Notes under the pieces: generated by a model | Seen by the model: the letters and a program-made list of their open reading frames with translations, nothing else | Told to the model about the DNA's origin: nothing | The model's database searches: none | Assembly (NCBI GenBank): GCA_024642335.1 | Contig: JAHEBH010000014.1 | Span: 1-55,772, forward strand | DNA from: Erythrobacter sp. | GTDB taxonomy: Bacteria; Pseudomonadota; Alphaproteobacteria; Sphingomonadales; Sphingomonadaceae | Reading direction: 5' to 3' | Length of the DNA: 55,772 nt | Translations under genes and position numbers: made by a program | Shown: positions 1 to 6,290 of the stretch, piece after piece | Layout: each line of letters begins with the position of its first letter | How positions within the stretch are numbered: position 1 is the stretch's first letter

Positions 1-22
1 GTGTTAAATGTGTAAAATCCGC
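1..22. repeat. 22-bp direct repeat, left copy
   Basis: The first 22 bases of the window, beginning GTGTTAAATGTGTAAAAT, recur exactly at 2564-2585. The match starts at base 1, so the true repeat may extend further left, outside the window. It ends where the two copies diverge (GCGC here, AGCC in the other copy). The two copies bracket the ferritin-like gene, the GIY-YIG gene and the AT-rich repeat patch. Its nature (promoter element, att-like duplication or dispersed intergenic repeat) is not known. Confidence 0.7.
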
Positions 23-189
23 GCGCTTGATCGGGCGCAATTTCGGCGCGGCGCAGCTCTGCGAGAAAGCTGCGGGCGGCAAGGCAGTACCGTAACAAAA
101 TGTAATAATTTTGCGGTTTCGGGGCTAAACTATTGCTCCACGGTGTTCACGCAGTATGGGACAGAGGTCGCAAGGGTGAGGGTTACACG

Positions 190-1521
190 ATGAAGCATGA
201 CGACCGCGATCAACGGCGAGGCAATACCGCGCGCGGGACAGCGCGGCTGGTAGATTCCATTCCGGACAAGAACCGCCGCTCATTCCTGAAGATCGCCATG
301 GCCAATGGCATCGCCGCGCCGGTTGCGCTCGCTACGCTCGGCAGCACGCAGGCAGCAGCGCAGACGGGTGACAGCGCAGGCACAACGCCGGGTGCAGCGG
401 CCGCCAAGCGGACCGGCCTGATCGTGCGCGATTTCTCCGATCCCTACCTCGAACTGCTGCGCCTGCTGCGCGAAGGTGCCGAGATCGAACACGCGGTCAT
501 GCTGCAATATCTCTATTGCGCCTTCTCGGTCAAAAGCAGCTATCAGCGGCTCGTCGGGTTCGGCAATCCGACTGCTGACAATATCCTGGGCGTGGCGGTG
601 CAGGAAATGCAGCACATGGGCGCGGTCAACCGCTTCCTGATCGCACTGGGCGGCAGCCCGCACCTCGCCCGGCAGGACTTTCCTTACGAGCCCGATATCT
701 ATCCCTTCCCCTTCATGCTGGAGCCGCTCAGCCGCAAGTCGGTGGCAAAGTACGCCTATCTCGAAGGCCCGGCAGCAATCTTTGCCGCAGGCACGCAGCG
801 CTCACCCGAGGACGAGCTTTTCAGCAGCCAGGTCCTTGCCGACATCCGCGATCTGGAGCGCCCCAATCACGTTGGCAGCCTTTATCGCAATATCCTCGAA
901 CTGTTTGACGAGGCCGCCGCCCGCCCCGGATTCCCGCTGTCACCGGCGCAGGTCGAGGAATGGAAGGCCGGCCTTTTGGGCGTGATGGAAGAGGGCGAGC
1001 ACGATCACTTCAACTTCTTCCGCGATCTCCACCAGGGCCGCCACCCGGCATTCGCCAATTCCGGCGTGGACAATGTGTGGGACCTGCCGGCCGACCACGA
1101 GGCCTATCCGGCCCACCAGCTCGAGCTTAACCCGACCGCCTTCATCGGCCACCCCAACCAGATCGAATCCGATGATGCGCAGGCGATCGCCTGGCTGGGC
1201 AATTTGCATTACTGGGTATCCCTGTGCCTGCTCGACTACTCCTATCGCCACGACAGCAAGGACGCATGGGACCTGTCCGTTGCGCAGATGATGACGGGGC
1301 TGTGGCCGCTGGCGGGCGAACTGCCGAAATATGGCACGGGCATGCCCTTCGACCCGCTCAGCATGGGCTATGCCCCGGGCGCCGGCAAGGAAGAGAGCCG
1401 CCAGTTCACCCTGGCCCTCGCCCGGGAGGCGCAGGAGTTCTCGCGGACCATCGAGCGCCTGCTGCCCGCCCGTTACGACCAGAACAGCGCGGACGGAGTG
1501 TTCGAACTTCTGGGTGCGTGA
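190..1521 (+). CDS. Tat-exported ferritin-like (VioB-type, PF12902-like) protein
   Basis: The protein has 443 residues. The start at 190 is preferred over an in-frame ATG at 133 because it follows a purine-rich AGGGTGAGGG. Residues about 35-65 carry a twin-arginine signal (NRRSFLK, then a hydrophobic stretch and an Ala-rich cleavage region ending AAAQ), so the product is probably exported folded with its metal. The mature N-terminal half resembles the ferritin-like domain first described in VioB and iminophenylpyruvate dimer synthases: EGAEIEHAVMLQYLY, then QEMQHMGAVNRFL and GGSPHL, giving E..H pairs for a metal centre. A further EGEHDHFNFF motif lies downstream. The family is recognised, but the reaction is unknown. 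The gene stands alone, with repeats downstream. Confidence 0.75.
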   Translation: MKHDDRDQRRGNTARGTARLVDSIPDKNRRSFLKIAMANGIAAPVALATLGSTQAAAQTGDSAGTTPGAAAAKRTGLIVRDFSDPYLELLRLLREGAEIEHAVMLQYLYCAFSVKSSYQRLVGFGNPTADNILGVAVQEMQHMGAVNRFLIALGGSPHLARQDFPYEPDIYPFPFMLEPLSRKSVAKYAYLEGPAAIFAAGTQRSPEDELFSSQVLADIRDLERPNHVGSLYRNILELFDEAAARPGFPLSPAQVEEWKAGLLGVMEEGEHDHFNFFRDLHQGRHPAFANSGVDNVWDLPADHEAYPAHQLELNPTAFIGHPNQIESDDAQAIAWLGNLHYWVSLCLLDYSYRHDSKDAWDLSVAQMMTGLWPLAGELPKYGTGMPFDPLSMGYAPGAGKEESRQFTLALAREAQEFSRTIERLLPARYDQNSADGVFELLGA

Positions 1522-1830
1522 GGGTTGGAGTTAGCTCTCCCTGATATGCCTTCAACCGGGGACACCACATTCCAGCGTAGCCGCTGCGTGATGGACAATT
1601 TGGTATACTGTCCCCGGACTTACCTGTCCCCGGGACTTACGGGGACAGTATACTTAATTGACACTCGCTTTGGGAGAGGCTAGCTGTGTTAAAAGGAGGG
1701 GCAAGAATGATAATTAAATATACTGTCCCTGGAAGTTTTTTTGGATTTTTGTAAATGGTAAGATATATATGGGGCCTATATACTTGTGTGACCCATATCG
1801 TGGGTGGGCGTAATCTGCTATATGTGTTGA
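1522..1830. other. AT-rich intergenic region with palindromic repeats
   Basis: This 309-bp gap has no convincing gene. Its right half, about 1685-1800, is visibly richer in A and T (runs such as TTTTTTTGGATTTTTG and AGATATATAT) than the GC-rich surroundings. It contains the GTATACTGTCCCC palindrome and a further half copy (listed separately). The composition shift and repeats suggest acquired DNA. Confidence 0.6.
1603..1653. repeat. GTATACTGTCCCC inverted repeat (REP-like)
   Basis: Two perfect 14-base arms, GTATACTGTCCCCG at 1603-1616 and its reverse complement at 1640-1653, flank a 23-base spacer that itself contains another CTGTCCCCGG. A further half copy, TATACTGTCCCT, lies at 1719-1730. 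From memory, extragenic palindromes of this GGGGACAGTATACTTAATT type are common near REP-associated (Y1, IS200-like) transposases in proteobacteria. No such transposase is present in this window. Confidence 0.75.
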
Positions 1831-2205
1831 ATGGACGAGCTAGCCAAATTTGGATTCGTGCGCGCGGGCGAATGGAAGGCGCGGGAATGCCGAGTTCATA
1901 ACGCTCCCTTCCTCCGCCACGCCGCAGGTATTTATGCATTCGTCGTGGACGGGAACGTCAAATATCTTGGCAAGGCGAATGCTCTACACCGCCGCCTGCG
2001 AAATTACAGCAACCGGTGTTTTCGACCGACCGGTGCAAAGTCGCTGCGGCCTGTACACACAGGCATAATCGAAACACTCGATTCTGGTCGAAGCGTCGCA
2101 GTTTATGTCTTGCTTACGGCTTCAACCGAACCACTCGTTCCGCTGGAAACGAGCCTACGCGATAGATTCAATCCGGCATGGGATCGAACCCGTAGAGACC
2201 CATAG
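1831..2205 (+). CDS. Small GIY-YIG domain protein
   Basis: A 124-residue protein that is essentially one GIY-YIG nuclease fold. G33-I-Y35 and Y45-L-G47 form the two signature strands. They are followed by R54/R55 and RNY (57-59), a glutamate at 106 in the position expected for metal binding, and NPAWD at 114-118. Known members cut DNA as homing, restriction or repair enzymes, and many short stand-alone members are uncharacterised. No clear ribosome-binding site precedes the ATG. It lies alone between AT-rich repeat-bearing spacers, which suggests horizontal acquisition. The residues look intact, so it is probably not a relic, but expression is uncertain. Confidence 0.7.
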   Translation: MDELAKFGFVRAGEWKARECRVHNAPFLRHAAGIYAFVVDGNVKYLGKANALHRRLRNYSNRCFRPTGAKSLRPVHTGIIETLDSGRSVAVYVLLTASTEPLVPLETSLRDRFNPAWDRTRRDP

Positions 2206-2258
2206 GCCCGGCGCGATGGCCGGGCGATCTGGTTAGTGCTCCGTTTCATCCTGGTTAC

Positions 2259-2333
2259 AATTCCGGAACAATTCCGGGGACAACAATTCCGGGGACAGAA
2301 CATTTCCGGGGACAGTATACGTAATTCCGGAAC
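2259..2333. repeat. Array of AATTCCGGGGACA units
   Basis: Five imperfect copies of AATTCCGG(GGACA) begin at 2259, 2270, 2285, 2302 and 2323, with irregular spacing of 11, 15, 17 and 21 bases. The fourth copy contains GGGGACAGTATACG, the same core as the palindrome at 1603-1653, here in one orientation. The array lies just downstream of the GIY-YIG gene, so repeats of one family flank that gene on both sides. Confidence 0.75.
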
Positions 2334-2525
2334 TTCCCTCAACAGGAGCGCTTTCTCGCAGTCACGCCTCTGCGGACCTGGGTGGGCGAGATGCTTGTCG
2401 CGGCCGCGTCACAATCGCTGGCTGGTCACAATCCCCCTTTCCTACACCCCCATCCCCGCCGCATAGAAGCACCGGCTCATTCCACCGTCCGGCTCCCCCG
2501 ACGCAGCATTTGCGGCGTGCTCCAG
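2334..2525. other. Intergenic region, no gene seen
   Basis: Part of the 483-bp gap between the GIY-YIG gene and the antiporter. Only short, unconvincing ORFs occur. The stretch ends in a strong terminator at 2526-2552, so it could be the tail of a small RNA or simply the 3' untranslated region of the nuclease gene. Nothing identifies a known RNA family. Confidence 0.4.
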
Positions 2526-2552
2526 ACCCTCTCGCAGGTCAGAGGGTTTTTC
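2526..2552 (+). terminator. Rho-independent terminator
   Basis: A perfect 7-bp stem, ACCCTCT (2526-2532) with AGAGGGT (2541-2547), has an 8-base loop and is followed by TTTTTCTCC. The T tract is only on the plus strand, so it ends rightward transcription arriving from the GIY-YIG side, before the antiporter gene. Confidence 0.7.
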
Positions 2553-2563
2553 TCCTTTGGACA

Positions 2564-2585
2564 GTGTTAAATGTGTAAAATCCGC
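2564..2585. repeat. 22-bp direct repeat, right copy
   Basis: Exact second copy of the sequence at 1-22, placed 12 bases after the T tract of the terminator and about 100 bases upstream of the antiporter start. This position would also suit a promoter or operator element shared by the two downstream genes, the ferritin-like gene and the antiporter. Confidence 0.7.
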
Positions 2586-2688
2586 AGCCCGGCTGTGCTT
2601 CTTTTGTTTGCCGCGCGGGGACACGCAATGGCATGCCCCCGGATCAAGCGAGTAGCCTTCTCCCACCTGCCACGCTAACCTCCCCAAC

Positions 2689-3984
2689 ATGCACGAAACA
2701 TCCGGCGGACTGACACCATTCGATCTTGCGGCCATGCTGGTGGTGGCATCAGCCTTGTTAGGCACGATCAATCACCACTGGATCAAGCTGCCGCATGTGA
2801 TCGGGCTGACCGTGATGGGCGCGGTGGCGGCGCTGGGTCTGCTGGTGGCCAATGCCTTCATCCCCGGCGTGACGCTGGACGATACGGTGGCGCGGCTGCT
2901 GGCGGAGATGAACTTCACCGATACGCTGCTCGACGGGATGCTGAGCTTCCTGCTGTTTGCAGGCGCGCTGCATGTGAACCTCGACCGGCTGAGGGCCGAT
3001 TGGGTGCCGGTGCTGCTGCTCTCCACCGTGGGGGTCATCACCTCCACAATCCTCGTGGGCCTCGCCATGTGGGGCGTGGGGCTGCTGCTTGCCCTGCCCA
3101 TCGGGCCGATCTGGTATTTCGTCTTCGGTGCGTTGATCGCTCCCACCGACCCGGTCTCGGTGCTGGGTGTGCTCAAGGAGGAGAATGTTCCCGAAAGCCT
3201 GCAGGCGACCGTGGCGGGCGAAAGCCTGTTCAATGACGGTGTGGGCATTGTCGTTTTCGTGATCCTGCTGGGCGCGGCGCTGACGGGGCAGGATTTCAGC
3301 CTGAGCGAGGGCGCGCGGCTGTTCATCATGGAAGCGGGCGGCGGCATATTGATCGGCCTGGTGTTCGGCTATGCCGGCTTTCGCGCGATGCGCTCGATGG
3401 ACGAATATGCGCTGGAAGTGACGATCACGCTGGCGGTGGTGATGGGCGGCTATGCGCTGTGCAGCTGGCTGCACATATCCGGCCCGCTGGCGATGGCGGT
3501 GGCAGGCCTGCTGATCGGCAATCACGGCGTCACCTATGCGATGAGCGACGTGACGCGCGATTATGTGATCAAGTTCTGGGAAGTGGTGGACGAGCTGCTC
3601 AACTCGGTCCTGTTCCTGCTGATCGGGCTGGAGATGATCGTGCTGGTGGCTGGATGGGACCATGCCTGGCTGGCGCTGGCAGCAATCCCGATCACCCTGG
3701 GCGCACGCGCCGCGGCGGTGACGGTCTCCACCCGCGTGGTCCCTGCGGCGCGACCGAAGGCAGAGGGTGCATGGGGCGTGCTGTGGTGGGGCGGATTGCG
3801 CGGCGGCATCTCCATCGCCCTCGTCCTCTCCCTGCCCGCCGGCGAGACGCGCGACCTGCTGATCGCCGCAACCTTCGCCGCGGTGCTGTTCAGCGTGCTG
3901 GTGCAACGCGCGACGCTGGGCCGCTTCATCGAACGCAGTGACACCATTCCGCATGGCGATGGCGCACCGGAGAGCCTGCAGTAA
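2689..3984 (+). CDS. Cation:proton antiporter, CPA1/NhaP type
   Basis: A 431-residue inner-membrane protein with about 12 hydrophobic segments. The central region reads PTDPVSVLG, then AGESLFNDGVGIVVFVILL. This TDP plus FNDG pair is the ion-binding signature of CPA1 Na+(K+)/H+ exchangers. A late GLRGGISIALVLSLP segment is also typical. It should exchange cytoplasmic Na+ or K+ for external H+, aiding pH and salt homeostasis. The length suits a family member without a long C-terminal regulatory tail. Its stop overlaps the start of the following channel gene by one base, so the two are probably co-transcribed. Confidence 0.88.
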   Translation: MHETSGGLTPFDLAAMLVVASALLGTINHHWIKLPHVIGLTVMGAVAALGLLVANAFIPGVTLDDTVARLLAEMNFTDTLLDGMLSFLLFAGALHVNLDRLRADWVPVLLLSTVGVITSTILVGLAMWGVGLLLALPIGPIWYFVFGALIAPTDPVSVLGVLKEENVPESLQATVAGESLFNDGVGIVVFVILLGAALTGQDFSLSEGARLFIMEAGGGILIGLVFGYAGFRAMRSMDEYALEVTITLAVVMGGYALCSWLHISGPLAMAVAGLLIGNHGVTYAMSDVTRDYVIKFWEVVDELLNSVLFLLIGLEMIVLVAGWDHAWLALAAIPITLGARAAAVTVSTRVVPAARPKAEGAWGVLWWGGLRGGISIALVLSLPAGETRDLLIAATFAAVLFSVLVQRATLGRFIERSDTIPHGDGAPESLQ

Positions 3985-4787
3985 TGGCGAGCGACACCCC
4001 CCAACCGCTCGACGTCGTCTCCCCTGCTCGGATCGCGCAGCTGGTGGAGGAAGTTGGCATGCGCAAGGTTACCCTGCCCTTCTGGCCGCTACTGACCTTG
4101 GGTGTGCTCGCAGGCGCCTTCATCGCATTTGGTGCTGCGTTCTACACCATGACGGTGACCGGAAGCGAGCTGGGGTTTGGCCCCACGCGGCTGCTGGGCG
4201 GCGCGGCCTTTTCGCTCGGCCTGGTGCTGGTGATTATCGGCGGGGCGGAACTGTTCACCGGCAACAGCCTGATCGTTCTGGCGCTGGCCGATGGCAAGGT
4301 AACGCTGGCGCAATTGCTGCGGAACTGGGGCGTGGTCTATCTTGGCAATGCGATTGGTGGTGTCGCGACAGCGATCTTTGTACACCTCTCGGGCATCCTT
4401 GCCATGGGTGAAGGTGCAGTGGGAGCGACGGCGATCGCCATTGCCGAAGGCAAGCTGGCGCTGGACCCGTTGCAGGCCTTTACCCGCGCGATCCTGTGCA
4501 ATGTGCTGGTCTGCCTGGCGGTATGGATGTGCTTTGCCGCGCATCGGGTATCGGGAAAAGTGCTGGTCATCCTGTTTCCGATCACCGCCTTCGTGGCACT
4601 CGGCTTCGAGCACTCGGTGGCGAATATGTACCTGATCCCCGTAGCCATGCTGCACGCGGGCGAGATCGCCCTTGTTCCGGCGTTGCAGAACCTTGCGATC
4701 GTCACCGCAGGCAATGTGGTGGGCGGTGGGGTGCTCGTCGCGCTGGTCTATTGGCTCGTCTACCTACGCGGAACGCCTCAGGGCTAG
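3984..4787 (+). CDS. Formate/nitrite transporter (FocA/NirC) family channel
   Basis: A 267-residue protein with six predicted membrane helices in the aquaporin-like FNT fold. Visible family motifs are GGAELFTGNSL in the second third, RAILCNVLVCLAVWM, and GFEHSVANMYLIP, which contains the pore histidine of the family. Members conduct formate, nitrite, hydrosulfide or lactate, and the substrate cannot be assigned here. It shares a one-base overlap (TAATG) with the antiporter. An acid-anion channel next to a proton antiporter suggests a joint role in pH balance, which is inference. It ends one base from the stop of the convergent mlaA-like gene. Confidence 0.85.
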   Translation: MASDTPQPLDVVSPARIAQLVEEVGMRKVTLPFWPLLTLGVLAGAFIAFGAAFYTMTVTGSELGFGPTRLLGGAAFSLGLVLVIIGGAELFTGNSLIVLALADGKVTLAQLLRNWGVVYLGNAIGGVATAIFVHLSGILAMGEGAVGATAIAIAEGKLALDPLQAFTRAILCNVLVCLAVWMCFAAHRVSGKVLVILFPITAFVALGFEHSVANMYLIPVAMLHAGEIALVPALQNLAIVTAGNVVGGGVLVALVYWLVYLRGTPQG

Positions 4788-4788
4788 G

Positions 4789-5772
4789 TCACCGCTGGCC
4801 CGCTGTCGGAGCAGGCTCAGCCCTTATCGCATTCTCCAGCGGATCATAAGTGTCATCGGCGGGCACGATATCGGGAAGCTCCTCATCCTCCTCAAGGTCA
4901 GAGTAATCGTCATCGTAGCCCATCAGGTGATCGATGCTGCAATCTGGTAGCGGCTGGTTGCGGAGCTCGGCAATATCCGCCTCGCGCAAGCAAAGGTAAC
5001 TCCTGCGCATGGCAGTATAGGGATCGTGGCTGTCGGAGATGTCTTCCAGGCGCTCGTCAAAATCGATGCGATCTTGCAGCGAGTTCACGGTGTAAGCGGG
5101 GATGGCATAATAGGCCGTGTTGAACGGCTTGCCCAGCGCAAGCGGCACAACAAGCTGGTCCAACCCATTGCCCAGGAGGTCGCGCACGGTAGTCGAACCA
5201 AACAGAGGCAGCACGAGAAACGGCCCCGGCCCGACGCCATAATAGCCGAGCGTATTGGCAAAGCCGTTGCGCCGGTACTGCAGGTTGAAGGGCTTTTCCT
5301 CCGCCACATCGATCAGCCCGCCAATGCCAACGGTGGTGTTGATGGCAAATCGCCCCAGCGTTTCAACCGCCTTGCCCGGCTTCAGCTGCAGCAGGTAATT
5401 GATGAAGTTCACCGGCTCCATCAGATTGCGCAGGAAGTTCCTGAGGCCGTTGCGGACCGGCTTGGGCAGGTCTTCCTCGTAGACTGTTGCCATCGGCGCC
5501 ACAACGGCGGCATCGACCTTCTGGGTGATCTGGTACGTTGTCTCGTTCACACCGGCCAGCGGATCGCCTGACGGCGCGCGGCCTGAGCCCTCAACCACGA
5601 TGACGTCGCCATCCTGGGGGCCTGCCGGATCCTCGCCCTGGCTTTCCGCAGCCGACGGATCAACCGCCACCTCCACCGACGACGCATCTTCAAGTGGCGC
5701 GGTTGCTGGCGGCGGAGTCACCGTCGAAGCGGTGGCAAGTAGGCTCGCCTGGAAAAGGGGAAGGTACATCAC
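4789..5772 (-). CDS. MlaA (VacJ) family outer-membrane lipid asymmetry protein
   Basis: A 327-residue protein. After a long Pro/Ala/acidic linker (residues about 25-100) comes the MlaA domain: PVRNGLRNFLRNLMEPVNFIN, GRFAINTTVGIGGLIDVA, GVGPGPFLVLPLFGSTTVRD. In the Mla system this protein removes surface-exposed phospholipids from the outer membrane and passes them to MlaC. Classical MlaA is a lipoprotein, but no cysteine exists in the first 200 or so residues here, only a short hydrophobic start (MMYLPLFQASLLATAS). The acidic C-terminal tail (DDDYSDLEEDEELPD) is an extra. No other mla genes are in the window. Confidence 0.85.
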   Translation of the reverse strand: MMYLPLFQASLLATASTVTPPPATAPLEDASSVEVAVDPSAAESQGEDPAGPQDGDVIVVEGSGRAPSGDPLAGVNETTYQITQKVDAAVVAPMATVYEEDLPKPVRNGLRNFLRNLMEPVNFINYLLQLKPGKAVETLGRFAINTTVGIGGLIDVAEEKPFNLQYRRNGFANTLGYYGVGPGPFLVLPLFGSTTVRDLLGNGLDQLVVPLALGKPFNTAYYAIPAYTVNSLQDRIDFDERLEDISDSHDPYTAMRRSYLCLREADIAELRNQPLPDCSIDHLMGYDDDYSDLEEDEELPDIVPADDTYDPLENAIRAEPAPTAGQR

Positions 5773-6003
5773 AGCATTCCGTTAGACCGTTGAACCTTAC
5801 CATGCCCTTGGAGCGCGTGAGAAACAAACTTTAACCATGGCATATGCCCCGAGAAATCACTCGCTCCGTCCCAAAATTGCCGCTTGCACAGCGCGGGTTG
5901 CAGTGCTTGCCTCAATAATCGGAGGGCAAATCCACACCTGACCTTTCCATTTTGCCGGGCTCAACCGATAGTGTGCGTACTTCTGGTCGAAGGAATATTT
6001 GCC

Positions 6004-6267
6004 ATGACAGCAAGCGGAAAGACCCAGCACGGTGCCCTTGTCGGTTGGTTGACAGAGACAGCAGGCGATCGCGTGATCCTGAAGATCCAGAGCGTCGACA
6101 GGCCGCCGCCGCATTCGGATGAGGATGTCGGCACCTTCATCCTGATGATGGACAAGAACCAGGCCGTGCAGCTGGGCAATACGCTGTTCGAGATGACCGA
6201 CCAGTCTTCGCCCTGGGAGATGCGGCGCAGGAAGAAGCCGCTGCTGGACAGGCTGCTCGGCGCCTGA
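6004..6267 (+). CDS. Conserved hypothetical protein, 87 aa
   Basis: A small soluble protein starting MTASGKTQHGALVGWLTE. The ATG at 6004 follows a GAAGGAAT ribosome-binding site, so an upstream in-frame ATG at 5884 is not used. It has no membrane segment or known motif. The sequence mixes a beta-rich middle (GDRVILKIQSV, VGTFILMMDKNQAVQLGNTLFEM) with a basic tail (MRRRKKPLLDRLLGA). I do not recognise the family. It is transcribed away from the mlaA-like gene and toward the convergent TonB receptor gene. Confidence 0.65.
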   Translation: MTASGKTQHGALVGWLTETAGDRVILKIQSVDRPPPHSDEDVGTFILMMDKNQAVQLGNTLFEMTDQSSPWEMRRRKKPLLDRLLGA

Positions 6268-6290
6268 GGATCGGGCCTAGGGTCAGGACC

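Noticed and set aside
2758-3954. 398-codon minus-strand frame opposite the antiporter gene
   Set aside because: His/Gln/Arg-rich translation typical of the antisense of membrane proteins. The antiporter motifs are on the plus strand.
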